From positions 1,364,001-1,428,000 of the forward strand of contig NZ_CP141614.1 of the NCBI RefSeq assembly GCF_035593265.1: a DNA stretch of 64,000 bases, read 5' to 3'. The stretch's first letter is position 1. The number at the start of each line of letters is the position of its first letter. The translations under genes were made by a program, and so were the position numbers. Shown piece after piece: positions 7,578-16,541 of the stretch. Below the pieces are notes generated by a model that saw only the letters and a program-made list of their open reading frames with translations, searched no databases and was not told the DNA's origin. Source of the DNA: Limnochorda sp. LNt (GTDB lineage Bacteria > Bacillota > Limnochordia > Limnochordales > Geochordaceae).

Positions 7578-9692
7578 ATGAGCGTCCGGCGCCCGTCGAT
7601 CTCCGCTTGTCTCATCGTACGCGACGAAGAGGCCTTTATCGGCCGGTGCCTCTCCAGCCTGGAAGGCGCCGTGGATGAGGTCGTCGTCGTGGACACGGGC
7701 TCGATAGACCGCACGCCGCAAATCGCCCGGCAACACGGCGCCAGAGTCGTGGCGCGGACGTGGCCGGACGACTTCTCGCTGGCCCGCAACTGGGCGCTGG
7801 AAGAGGCGGGCGGCGACTGGGTGTTCGTCATCGACGCAGATGAGGAGCTCGTGAAGGACGACGCGGGCAAGCTCCGGCGGCTCGCTGCGTCGGGCTTGGC
7901 CGACGGCTACCTCGTCAACGTCCACCACTTCCCGGACAACCCGGACCAGCACCTCATCACCCAGCACGTGGCCCTTTTCCGCAACGACCCTCGCTTCCGC
8001 TACAAGGGGGCCATCCACGAGCAGGTGGGCAGCCAGATCGCCGAAGCGGGCGGGCGCCTGGCGGCCACGGACGTGCGCGTCATCCACCGGGGCTACGAGG
8101 CGTCGGTTATCGCGGCCAAGCGCAAGCACGAGCGCAACCTGTCGCTACTGCAGCGGGAGGCCGAGCGCAACCCGATCGACCCCGTCTGGCACTACTACCT
8201 CGGCCAGGAGTACTACGGCCTGGGGCGCCTGGATGAGGCGGCGCGCGAGTACGAGCAGGCGTTTACCCTGGCGGGGCCGGACTGGAAGTCTCCACACGCG
8301 GTGCCGGGTGTCATCCGCTACAGCCTAGTGCTGGGCGGGCTGCGCCGGTGGGGCAAAGCCTTCGAGCTCCTGGAGCGGTACCGGGCCCTATATCCCAGGA
8401 GCAGCGACCTCCACTACATCCAGGCCATGCTGGCGTCGCAGGTGGGCGACCCCGCTGCCGCCGCGGGCCTGCTGACCCAGGCCCTTGCTTACGGCGACCC
8501 GCCTCCGGGCATGTTCGAGCTGACGCTGCGGGGGACGGGCTCTTTCAAGGCGTGGTTTGAGATGGGGCAGGCGTACGAGCGCCTGCACCAGAAGGAGAAG
8601 GCGGCAGGAGCCTACCTGGAATCGCTGCGGTCCGAGCCGCGGTACGGCAAGGCCGCGCGAGCCCTGACCTCGCTTCTGCTGGAGACGGATGACCCGGAAC
8701 GTGTCGTCACCTTCATGCTGGAGCGAGTCGCCGCCCGCGAGCTCGGCCCCATCGACGGCGTCTGGGAGGCGCTGCTCAACGCCCGGGCTTACCGTCAGGC
8801 CCTGGAGGTGCTGGACCAGCTCGACGGCCAGCTGGTGGGTGAGCGTGACCTGCGCCAGGGCATCACCCTTCTGGCCATGGGAGACAAGGCCTCGGCTCTC
8901 GAGAAGCTGGGGGCGGCGCTGGAGCACGAGGGTACCCGGGACCTGGCGGCCATCGACGGCGTCATCGGGGCGGTGGCGGCCGGGCAGCCGGCGCTGGCGC
9001 GGCGCTTCCTCGAGCAGGTGAACGCCGACAAGTTCCCGGCGGCGGCCGAGATCCTCACGGCGCTGGTGGCCGGTGCCCCCAACGGCGGGCCGAGCATGAA
9101 CGGCGCGCCGCCGGGGGCAGCCCGGGAGATGACGGACGAGACCGCAGCCGAGTTGGTCCGCTACGGGTCCCTGATGGCGGCTACCTGGGTTGACCCGCTC
9201 ACCATGCGCATAACGGGATGGCACGTCGTGCAGCGGGCGCTGGCCTTCGGGTGCCTTGAGGTCGTCGACGCGGTGGTGCAGTACATGGTCGACCGGGGGC
9301 TTCCGGCGGCCGAGGCTGCCTTGGCGCTGGGCAAGATGCTGCACGCGCAGGGGTACCGGGAGACGGGCCTCGAGCTCCTGCTCAAGGCCACCCGCGATGG
9401 GCTTTACGACGTGGGGGCGCTGATAACCCTGGCCAGGGCAGCTCTCGATCAGCATGACCAGGAGGCGGCCGAGGTGCTGCTCCGCAAGGCCGTGGAGGTA
9501 TCGGGCAAGCACCCCGCCCCTGTCATGGCCCTGGCCGCCCTGCTGGCGGAGACCGGGAGGCGGAAGGCCGCCGTTGCCGTCCTGGACGACGCCTTGGAGA
9601 CCAACCCGTACGCGGGTGTGCTGGCCGTCCACCGGGAGCGTCTCCTTCACGGGGCGCACTCGGATGTGGGTGAGTGGGAGGCGGTGCGATGA
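7578..9692 (+). CDS. GT2-family glycosyltransferase with long TPR-type C-terminal region; probable flagellin glycosylation
   Basis: This protein of about 704 residues starts at an ATG (7578) preceded by GGGTGGGAG. Residues 1-220 are a family 2 glycosyltransferase: SACLIVRDEEAFIGRCL, VVVDTGSIDRT, then WVFVIDADEE, which carries the DxD nucleotide-sugar site. The remainder is a helical repeat region of TPR type, with LGQEYYGLGRLDEAAREYEQ as the clearest unit. Lying between flagellin and fliD, it most likely modifies flagellin, as similar GT-TPR proteins do in other Firmicutes. That role is inferred from position. It overlaps fliD by 4 bp (ATGA). Confidence 0.85.
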   Translation: MSVRRPSISACLIVRDEEAFIGRCLSSLEGAVDEVVVVDTGSIDRTPQIARQHGARVVARTWPDDFSLARNWALEEAGGDWVFVIDADEELVKDDAGKLRRLAASGLADGYLVNVHHFPDNPDQHLITQHVALFRNDPRFRYKGAIHEQVGSQIAEAGGRLAATDVRVIHRGYEASVIAAKRKHERNLSLLQREAERNPIDPVWHYYLGQEYYGLGRLDEAAREYEQAFTLAGPDWKSPHAVPGVIRYSLVLGGLRRWGKAFELLERYRALYPRSSDLHYIQAMLASQVGDPAAAAGLLTQALAYGDPPPGMFELTLRGTGSFKAWFEMGQAYERLHQKEKAAGAYLESLRSEPRYGKAARALTSLLLETDDPERVVTFMLERVAARELGPIDGVWEALLNARAYRQALEVLDQLDGQLVGERDLRQGITLLAMGDKASALEKLGAALEHEGTRDLAAIDGVIGAVAAGQPALARRFLEQVNADKFPAAAEILTALVAGAPNGGPSMNGAPPGAAREMTDETAAELVRYGSLMAATWVDPLTMRITGWHVVQRALAFGCLEVVDAVVQYMVDRGLPAAEAALALGKMLHAQGYRETGLELLLKATRDGLYDVGALITLARAALDQHDQEAAEVLLRKAVEVSGKHPAPVMALAALLAETGRRKAAVAVLDDALETNPYAGVLAVHRERLLHGAHSDVGEWEAVR

Positions 9693-11242
9693 GCGTCGAT
9701 CCGGTCAGCTTCGCGGGCAACCGCCTGCGCTTCTTCGGGTTCGCATCGGGGCTCGATATCGACCAGATCGTGTCGAAGCTGATGCAGGCGGAGCGGATTC
9801 CGCTCGACCGGCTGGAGCAGCGGCGCCAGATCCTGGTCTGGACGAAGGAGGACTACCTGAGGATCAGCAGCCTGATGGATGAGCTACGGCAGGCCCTCAC
9901 GCCCCTCAAGCTCAACTCCACCTTCCAGGCTCGCACGGCCTCCTCCTCGGACGGCGGGGTGGTGAGTGCCACCGCCGCGCCAGGCACTCCTGCGGGGACG
10001 CACGAGATCACGGTGACCCAGCTGGCGAAGGGAATTCAACTCGCCAGCTCGGGGGCCATCTCTCGCACCTCGGACCGCCGCACCCTGTGGACTCAGTTTG
10101 GCATCGACCCCAACGCTTCGCCCAGCTTCACCTTGAACCTGCAGGTCACCGACAGCCGGGGGCCCAGGTCGGCCAGCCTCACCTTCAGCGTCACCGACCC
10201 GTCCAGGGACGACATCGGTGACCTCGTCGCGGCCATCAACAACAGCGGACTGGGGCTGACGGCCGTCTACGACGCCACTCTGGACCGGCTCTTCATCACC
10301 AGCCAGGAGACGGGCGGATCGGTGAGCCTGACGGTCGGCGACGCCACCGTGACGCTCAGCGAAGGCGGCTCGGACACCGTCTGGGAGGGGTTGCTCAAGC
10401 TGGGGAGCACCGCGGCGCCATTCACCGGACAGGACGCCGTGTTCAGCCTCGACGGCGCCAGCGGGCTTCAGGTGTCCACCAACCGCTTCACCATCGGCGG
10501 GGTCACGTACGAGCTCAAGGGGCTGGGCACCGCGACCGTCACGGTCTTCCAGGACACGGACGCCATGGTCCAGGCCATCACGGCCTTCGTGGACAAGTAC
10601 AACGAGGCCCTGGGCGAGATAAACGGCAAGGTCAGCGAGCGACGGCTGTACGATTACCCGCCCCTCACCGAGGCGCAGAAGAAGGACATGACCCAGGACG
10701 AGATCGACGCCTGGCAGAAGAAGGCCAGGCAGGGCCTGCTGCAGGCCAATTCGCTGCTCATCAGCATCGCCTCCCGAATGCGCCTGGACGTGTCCAACCG
10801 GGTGCAGGGGACGGGCTCGGTTTACACGACGCTGGCCTCCATCGGCATCACCACCGGCTCCTACGAAGAGGGCGGCAAGCTCTACGTCGACGAGGCGAAG
10901 CTGCGCGAAGCCCTTCAGACCGACCCGTATGGCGTCGCGGCTTTGTTCACGACCGCTGGCACGTCGTCGGACACCCAGGGGGTCGCCATCCGGCTGGGCA
11001 GCACGCTGGATCTCGCCATCGGACGCATCCGGACCCGAGCGGGCCTGGCCGGCGTGGAGGTGGATGGCAGCGGGCTGGGACGGGAGATCGCCCTCCTCGA
11101 TGACCAGATGGCGCGTATGGAAGAGAGGCTCTCCGCCCTTGAGGAGCGTTACTACCGACAGTTCAGCGTCATGGAAGAGGTGCTTGCCCAGCTCGGTGCC
11201 CAGGCCGCATGGCTGAGCCAGCAGTTCGGCGGAGGTGGCTGA
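9689..11242 (+). CDS. fliD: Flagellar hook-associated protein 2 / filament cap
   Basis: This 517-residue FliD caps the growing filament and assists flagellin polymerisation outside the cell. FliD_N is evident at residues 1-110, with GLDIDQIVSKLMQAER and a long amphipathic helix (RRQILVWTKEDYLRI). The middle is beta-rich and Ser/Thr-rich. FliD_C begins near 290 (DAMVQAITAFVDKYNEAL) and ends in a coiled coil (LDDQMARMEERLSALEERYY). The ATG at 9689 overlaps the upstream stop, indicating translational coupling. Confidence 0.95.
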   Translation: MSVDPVSFAGNRLRFFGFASGLDIDQIVSKLMQAERIPLDRLEQRRQILVWTKEDYLRISSLMDELRQALTPLKLNSTFQARTASSSDGGVVSATAAPGTPAGTHEITVTQLAKGIQLASSGAISRTSDRRTLWTQFGIDPNASPSFTLNLQVTDSRGPRSASLTFSVTDPSRDDIGDLVAAINNSGLGLTAVYDATLDRLFITSQETGGSVSLTVGDATVTLSEGGSDTVWEGLLKLGSTAAPFTGQDAVFSLDGASGLQVSTNRFTIGGVTYELKGLGTATVTVFQDTDAMVQAITAFVDKYNEALGEINGKVSERRLYDYPPLTEAQKKDMTQDEIDAWQKKARQGLLQANSLLISIASRMRLDVSNRVQGTGSVYTTLASIGITTGSYEEGGKLYVDEAKLREALQTDPYGVAALFTTAGTSSDTQGVAIRLGSTLDLAIGRIRTRAGLAGVEVDGSGLGREIALLDDQMARMEERLSALEERYYRQFSVMEEVLAQLGAQAAWLSQQFGGGG

Positions 11243-11625
11243 TGCAGCGAGGGGGTGGTGTGCGAATGGACCTGGCACCCTGGGCCGATGCCCTGCGGGA
11301 CCTCCTCGGTGCGCTGGAGAAGCCGGAAGGGGAACCCGAAACCGTTCGGTTGCTCCTGGGGCGAGTGCAGCGGGCCTATGAGGAGGCCAGGAGTCGCTGG
11401 GCCGCGGAAACGGTGAGCGGCGGGGTCGGCCTTGCCGACAGGCGCGAGGCCGTGGCGCTGCTGGAGCTGCAGCGGGAGTGCGTGGAGCGGGCTCAGCGCA
11501 TCCGAGACCGTAGCGCGTCGAAGCTCCAGGAGATCCGCGCGGGGAAGGAGACGGCCCGAGGGTACCGGCGCGCGCTGGGGACCCTGTCAGGCTCGGCTCC
11601 CACTCCCTATGACTGGCGGATTTAA
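11242..11625 (+). CDS. Small helical protein between fliD and fliS; candidate flagellar chaperone
   Basis: The longest coupled frame begins at an ATG overlapping the fliD stop (TGATG) and encodes 127 residues. Internal starts at 11260 (GTG) or 11266 (ATG), just after GAGGGGG, are also plausible. The protein is mostly helical and charged, and ends with KETARGYRRAL...YDWRI, a tail seen in small unannotated proteins of flagellar clusters. Position and size suggest a FliT-like chaperone, but I see no diagnostic FliT motif. Confidence 0.65.
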   Translation: MQRGGGVRMDLAPWADALRDLLGALEKPEGEPETVRLLLGRVQRAYEEARSRWAAETVSGGVGLADRREAVALLELQRECVERAQRIRDRSASKLQEIRAGKETARGYRRALGTLSGSAPTPYDWRI

Positions 11626-11654
11626 GGGCGTCGAGCCGGAAGGGAAGTCATGCG

Positions 11655-12077
11655 GTGAACGGTGAAGAGGCCGTCCTCGCCTATCGCAGGCAGCAGGTGG
11701 AGACGGCGTCGCCAGCGCAGCTCGTCGTTATGCTCTACGACGGGTGCATCCGGCACTGTCGGGCGGCGCAGGAGGCCATCGCCAGGGAGGGGCGGGACGC
11801 CGCGGCCCGGCACCTCCTCAAAGCGCAGGACATCGTGAGCGAACTGATGGCGTGCCTCAACCTGGACGCCGGCGGCGAGATTGCGACCCGCTTGCTGCGC
11901 CTTTACGAATACATGTATCGGCGCCTGGTCCTGGCCAATGTCAGAAAGGATGCGTCGGCTGTGCGGGAGGTGGAAGGCCTTCTGGTGGGGCTCCGGGATG
12001 CCTGGGCCCAGGTCGCGTCCACTCCGCCCGCGACGATGCAACCGGCATCGGACCGGGGGGCTGGCCCGGTGGCCTGA
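11655..12077 (+). CDS. fliS: Flagellar export chaperone FliS
   Basis: This 140-residue FliS binds the C-terminus of flagellin in the cytoplasm and prevents premature polymerisation. The hallmark N-terminal region is present: AYRRQQVETASPAQLVVMLY followed by DGCIRHCRAAQEAI. It is followed by the four-helix core (ATRLLRLYEYMYRRLVLAN). The start is a GTG at 11655 after GGAAGGGAAG. The last 25 residues are a low-complexity Ala/Pro tail. It is the last gene of the filament locus. Confidence 0.95.
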   Translation: MNGEEAVLAYRRQQVETASPAQLVVMLYDGCIRHCRAAQEAIAREGRDAAARHLLKAQDIVSELMACLNLDAGGEIATRLLRLYEYMYRRLVLANVRKDASAVREVEGLLVGLRDAWAQVASTPPATMQPASDRGAGPVA

Positions 12078-12173
12078 TGTCGCAGGTCTGCGACTGCATC
12101 GGGCTGTTCGCAGCGCTCATATCGACAGGACCCGGAACGCGGACACAGAAAGCTACGCCAGGGGGGACAGGCC

Positions 12174-13211
12174 GTGCTTCTACAGGTGGGCACGCCGGTC
12201 GCCGCAGGCGTGGCGAAGCGGTTGGCTGCGATATGCGAGGCGCTGTCGGAGGCGGCCGACGCCGAGGAGCTCGCGCGTCGGGCGGTGCGGGCCGCCGCGG
12301 AGGTGGCAGGCGCTCGGCGAACCGAGCTGTGGCGGCGCGAGGCCGGGCAGGAGCGCCTGGAGGCCGGGTGGCCCGACGAGACGGAGGCGACTCCGGTCTC
12401 CCCGACGTCGGGCGCGGCCGAGCAGGCGGTCGCCGACGGCCCGTGGGATGAGGACAGAGGGCCCGCCGGGTCCGGGGGCATGCCACCCTCGGCGCAGGCG
12501 GTGCCCGAGCGCGTGGACATCCCCTTGCGCGCCTGTGGCGAGACGCTGGGCCGGCTGGTGGTCATCGAGCCGAGGCGCCCTGGCCCGTGGCTCGAGCTGG
12601 TGGCCGCCCACACCGCGGTCTGCCTGGCGCACCTGGAGGCCCGCCAGAGCCTGCGCCGCACCGTGCTGCAGATGGTCACGGCCTTCTCGGAGCTGGTCGA
12701 GAGCCGTGACCAGTACACCGAGGCCCACTCCCTCCACATCGCCGAGCTCGCCCTGCAGGTGGGGCTGCGGCTGGGCCTGGACCCGGCGCGCTTCGACTCG
12801 CTGATCTACGCCGCCCTGCTGCACGACCTCGGCAAGGTGGGCGTCCCCGACGCCATCCTGCTCAAGCCCGGGGCTCTCTCCGAGGCCGAGTGGGAGACGA
12901 TGCGCCGCCACCCCTCCATCGGACGGCGGGCCCTGGAGCGCATCGATCTCCTGCGCGACGCCGCCGAGATCGTCGAGCAGCACCACGAACGCTTCGACGG
13001 CAACGGATACCCTCACGGGCTGGCGGGGGAGGCCATCCGCATCGAAGCCCGCATCATCGCCGTGGTGGACGCCTTCGACGCCATGACGACGACGCGGCCC
13101 TACCGCCCTGCCCTGAGCCGCGCGCAGGCGCTGGCGGAGCTCCGGCGCTGCGCCGGCAGCCAGTTCGACCCTCGGGTCGTGGAGGCGCTGCTGAGCGTGG
13201 TCGGCCCTTGA
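12174..13211 (+). CDS. HD-GYP domain protein with N-terminal GAF-like region (c-di-GMP phosphodiesterase type)
   Basis: This 345-residue protein starts at a GTG after AGGGGGG. Residues 1-150 resemble a divergent GAF-type sensor with a Pro/Ala/Gly-rich insertion around residues 75-110. A linking helix then leads to an HD-GYP domain (about 165-345): SRDQYTEAHSLHIA, LLHDLGKVGVPD with the HD metal ligands, HHERFDGNGYPHGL with the GYP motif, then VVDAFDAMTTTRPYR. HD-GYP domains commonly hydrolyse c-di-GMP. It opens the apparent operon that continues into the FapA fusion and the stressosome genes. Confidence 0.9.
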   Translation: MLLQVGTPVAAGVAKRLAAICEALSEAADAEELARRAVRAAAEVAGARRTELWRREAGQERLEAGWPDETEATPVSPTSGAAEQAVADGPWDEDRGPAGSGGMPPSAQAVPERVDIPLRACGETLGRLVVIEPRRPGPWLELVAAHTAVCLAHLEARQSLRRTVLQMVTAFSELVESRDQYTEAHSLHIAELALQVGLRLGLDPARFDSLIYAALLHDLGKVGVPDAILLKPGALSEAEWETMRRHPSIGRRALERIDLLRDAAEIVEQHHERFDGNGYPHGLAGEAIRIEARIIAVVDAFDAMTTTRPYRPALSRAQALAELRRCAGSQFDPRVVEALLSVVGP

Positions 13212-13248
13212 GCGTGGTCGGCATCCCGTGACGTGAGGAGCGGCACCC

Positions 13249-15549
13249 ATGCACGCACGCTCCATCGTGGTGGTGCTCCGGGGCGGGGACCGGTCGGTGG
13301 TGGTCGGATGTCGGGGCGCCGCCCGCGACCTGGCCCGGACCGTGGGTTTCGACCCCGCCGACCAGGTCCGCATCGCCACGGCGGTATCGGAGGTGGTGCG
13401 GGTGGCCATCCAGCATGCCGACGGGGCTTCACTGACGCTGCGCCAGGTCCAGCTGCCGGGCCGGCGCGGGCTCGAGGTCGTGGTGGAAGACACCGGCGCC
13501 ACCTTCGCCGACCTCGACCGGGCGCTTCCCAACGGCGGCTCCGCGGCGGAGCCCGAGCCCGGGCTCGTCGCCGCGCTTCGCCTCATGGACGAGTACGAGG
13601 TGCAGCCCCTCGAGCCCCGCGGCGCGCGCGTGCGGGTCTGCAAGTGGCTCCCGGTGCCCCATGGAGCCGCCGACCAAGACGTGCCCGGCCGAGTGGAGGT
13701 GGAGACGGTCCCGCCGGGCCGAGGGGCCCCCGAGGCAGGAGGCCCGGGCCTCGCCGCCCCGCCCGAAGGCGCTGGCCCTCCCGCTGGCGAAGACGGCGCG
13801 CTCGCCGTGCAGCGGGGCCGGGTCATCCTCTACGCGCCCTCGGGCAGCGGGCGCCTGCCCACCCTGCGGCCAGGTCCGCACGTGGCCGTGCGGGTCAACG
13901 GCACCCCGGTCCAGCGCCTGCGGGTGGTGCGCCCCGGGGACCGCATCGAGGTGGAACTGATCCACGACGAGCCGGCGGTGGACCTGCGGGTGGAGGTCTC
14001 GCCCGACGGACTCGAGGCCGTCTTGCACGTCGAGCGCCGACCGGGTCGTCGCTATGCCCTGGCGGATCGACCCCCGAGCGCGGATCTCACGCTGACCGCG
14101 GTGCCCGTCGAGACCCTGCCTCCGCCCCCCGTCAGCCGGGAGACCATCATGACGGCGCTGCAGGCGGCGGGCGTCGTCTACGGCATCGACGAGGCGGCGG
14201 TGCGGGCGGTGCAGGCCTCCGACGAGAGCGGCGCGGTGATCGTCGCGCGGGGCCTGCCGCCCGTGCCGTCCCAGGACGGGCGCACCGAGGTCCACTTCGA
14301 GGACGCCCCCTACGTCCTCGCCGCACCGCCCGACGAGGCGCTCCGGGCCGACCCGCTGGAGCTGTACCGGGTGTCGACGGTGGCGCCGGGCGCCCTGCTG
14401 GCCACCCGCCACCCACCCCGCGCTGGCCACCCGGGCCGCAAGGTGACCGGCGAGGTCATCCCCGTCGCCACCCCCAAGGACGCCCGGCTCCGCATCGGCC
14501 CCGGTGTCCTGAGCGACGAGGAGCACCAGCGGGCCTACGCCGCTCGGGGCGGGCGGCCGACCTTCCACCGCGGCGTGGTGGCGGTGCTGCCCCTGCACAC
14601 CGTCTACGGTGACGTCAGCCCGGAGACGGGGCATGTCGTCTTCGACGGGGATGTGCTGGTGATCGGCGACGTGGGGGAGAGCATGCGGGTCGAGGCTGGC
14701 GGGCGGCTGACGGTGGGGGGCGTCGTCTCGGGCGCGGAGGTGCGGGCCGAGGAGGGGGCGGCCATCGGCCGGGGCATCGTGCGATCCCGGGTCGTGGTGG
14801 GCGGGCAGGCCGCCGCGGCGCTGGAGCTGGCCGCCGCGCTTCGACCGGTCCAGCGCCAGGTCGAGCAGCTGGTGACGGCCGTCCGGTTCTTCAAGCAGCA
14901 GGCGTCGGTCACGGCACGGGTGGCGGCGCTGGGCGACGGTCCCATCGTGCGGGCCTTGGTCGAGCGCAAGTTCGCGGGGCTGCCCCGCCTCGTCGAGGGG
15001 CTGCTGGGCATGGCAAGCCGCGCGGCGCAGGCGGGCGCCGAGGGGTGGGACGAGCTGGTCTCCACCCTCTACCGGGCGGTCACGGGGCCCCCCGGTCGCG
15101 AGGGGGTCGCCGTCGACGACCTGGCTCGGATCGCCAGGCGGCTCGGCGAGCTCGCCGAGAGCCTGGGCGCCAGCCAGGGGCAGCCGGCCGACGTCTTCAC
15201 CCGCTACATCCACAACGCTCTGGTGGAGGCCAGCGGCACCGTGCGCATGCCGTCGGGCGCCTGCCACTACGCCCGGATCCGGGCGGGCCGGGGCTTCGTC
15301 ATGGAGTCGGGGGTCTTTCGGGGCGACGAGATCGTGGTGCAGGCGGGGCGCGTCGTCCTGGACGAGGTCGGCAGCCCCACCGGGTCGAAGGTATGGATTG
15401 CCATCGTCGAGACGGGTGAGGTGGTGGCCCGGCTGGTGCACCCCGGCGTGACGGTGAGCATCGGCGGGCGCCGGCACGACTTCGTGGCGCCGGCCCGGCT
15501 GGTACGGGTGCGGCCCACCGACACCGGCCTCGAGGTGGGGCCGGGCTAG
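13249..15549 (+). CDS. FapA (DUF342) protein with N-terminal degenerate RsbT-like GHKL domain
   Basis: This 766-residue fusion starts at ATG 13249, 37 bp after the HD-GYP gene. Residues 1-135 align by eye with RsbT, next to gene 16875-17318: ADQVRIATAVSEVVR matches VDQVRIATAVSEIAR, and the domain ends VRVCKWLP where RsbT ends VVMRRWKE. The N-box Asn of RsbT is Val52 here and the G1 glycines are incomplete after Asp81 (EDTGATF), so kinase activity is doubtful. A Pro/Gly-rich linker of about 45 residues follows. The remainder, from about residue 300, is FapA/DUF342: RKVTGEVIPVA, RPTFHRGVVAVL, beta-helix repeats (GDVSPETGHVVFDGDVLVIGD in the central part), a coiled-coil insertion and a closing beta-helix. 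I do not know this fusion as a characterised protein. Confidence 0.85.
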   Translation: MHARSIVVVLRGGDRSVVVGCRGAARDLARTVGFDPADQVRIATAVSEVVRVAIQHADGASLTLRQVQLPGRRGLEVVVEDTGATFADLDRALPNGGSAAEPEPGLVAALRLMDEYEVQPLEPRGARVRVCKWLPVPHGAADQDVPGRVEVETVPPGRGAPEAGGPGLAAPPEGAGPPAGEDGALAVQRGRVILYAPSGSGRLPTLRPGPHVAVRVNGTPVQRLRVVRPGDRIEVELIHDEPAVDLRVEVSPDGLEAVLHVERRPGRRYALADRPPSADLTLTAVPVETLPPPPVSRETIMTALQAAGVVYGIDEAAVRAVQASDESGAVIVARGLPPVPSQDGRTEVHFEDAPYVLAAPPDEALRADPLELYRVSTVAPGALLATRHPPRAGHPGRKVTGEVIPVATPKDARLRIGPGVLSDEEHQRAYAARGGRPTFHRGVVAVLPLHTVYGDVSPETGHVVFDGDVLVIGDVGESMRVEAGGRLTVGGVVSGAEVRAEEGAAIGRGIVRSRVVVGGQAAAALELAAALRPVQRQVEQLVTAVRFFKQQASVTARVAALGDGPIVRALVERKFAGLPRLVEGLLGMASRAAQAGAEGWDELVSTLYRAVTGPPGREGVAVDDLARIARRLGELAESLGASQGQPADVFTRYIHNALVEASGTVRMPSGACHYARIRAGRGFVMESGVFRGDEIVVQAGRVVLDEVGSPTGSKVWIAIVETGEVVARLVHPGVTVSIGGRRHDFVAPARLVRVRPTDTGLEVGPG

Positions 15550-15632
15550 ACGACCGCCCGGGGGTGCCCACGGGTGACGGGAGCTGCCATGTGGAAGGCG
15601 AGCGCATGCAAGAGGGGGAGGGGGTCGGCTTG

Positions 15633-16541
15633 ATGGGCGAAGCGTCATCGTGGGATACTGCGGACAGCCTCGGTCGGCTGACCGATGAGGAAGCGGCCGG
15701 GTTGCAGGACGTCCTTGCCATCTTCGAGGCGTCGCGGGAGCGCCTGGAGGCCCGGATGAGGGAGCTGGCCGCCCGGTGGCCCGATGTGCAGGCGCTGCTC
15801 GAGGATGACCCGACCCGAGGGGCACGCTCGCAGCAATCGAGGGCGCTGCTGCGCGAAGGTGTCGAGGCGAGAGACATCGGCGCCTACCTGGCCCGGGCCC
15901 AGCAGGACGCGCGGGAGCTGGCGGGGCGGGGCGTGGCCTTCGCCACGGTGGTGCGATGGCTGACCCGGATGGTGCCGCTGGTCCAGGCCGAACTGGTGGC
16001 GCAACTCGGCGAGGACCAAGAGCGGCTCGTCCGGGGGCTCACGGCCCTGGCGCGGTTGGTGGGGGCGCTGCTGAGCGTCGCCGGGGCGGAGTACGCCGAC
16101 GTCCGAAGAGAGCTGCTGGAGCAGGAGTATCGTCGGGTCCTGCGGGAGCTGTCGGTGCCGGTCGTGCCGGTCTGGCACGGCGTGCTGGTGGTGCCGCTGG
16201 TGGGCGTGCTCGACAGCGCCCGGGCCCGGGAGTTGACACAGACCCTCCTGGAGTCCATCGCCCGGGAGCGGGCCCGGGTGGCCATCCTGGACGTCACCGG
16301 CGTGCCGGCGGTCGACACCCAGGTGGCCGACTACCTGCTCCGTACCGTCAAGGCGGCCCGGCTATTGGGGGCACAGAGCGTGCTGGTGGGCATCCGGCCG
16401 GCCATCGCCCAGACGCTGGTGCGGCTCGGGGTGGATCTGCACGAGGTGGCCACGGAGGCCGATCTGCAGTCGGGTCTGGCCTATGCCCTGCGCCTGATGG
16501 GCCTGCGCATCGTGGAGGATGAGGATGCCGAGGATGGATGA
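15633..16541 (+). CDS. rsbR: Stressosome sensor RsbR-type protein (RsbRD_N-like plus STAS)
   Basis: This 302-residue protein uses ATG 15633, eight bases after AGGGGGAGGGGG; ATG 15606 behind GGAAGG is an alternative. Residues 1-185 are an all-helical N-terminal domain of the RsbRD type, the presumed sensor. The C-terminal STAS domain has both phosphorylatable threonines of RsbR proteins: Thr229 in DVTGVPAVDTQVADYLL and Thr261 in AIAQTLVRLGV, equivalent to Thr171 and Thr205 of B. subtilis RsbRA. RsbR and RsbS co-assemble into the cytoplasmic stressosome and hold RsbT. Only one RsbR paralogue lies in this window. Confidence 0.92.
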   Translation: MGEASSWDTADSLGRLTDEEAAGLQDVLAIFEASRERLEARMRELAARWPDVQALLEDDPTRGARSQQSRALLREGVEARDIGAYLARAQQDARELAGRGVAFATVVRWLTRMVPLVQAELVAQLGEDQERLVRGLTALARLVGALLSVAGAEYADVRRELLEQEYRRVLRELSVPVVPVWHGVLVVPLVGVLDSARARELTQTLLESIARERARVAILDVTGVPAVDTQVADYLLRTVKAARLLGAQSVLVGIRPAIAQTLVRLGVDLHEVATEADLQSGLAYALRLMGLRIVEDEDAEDG

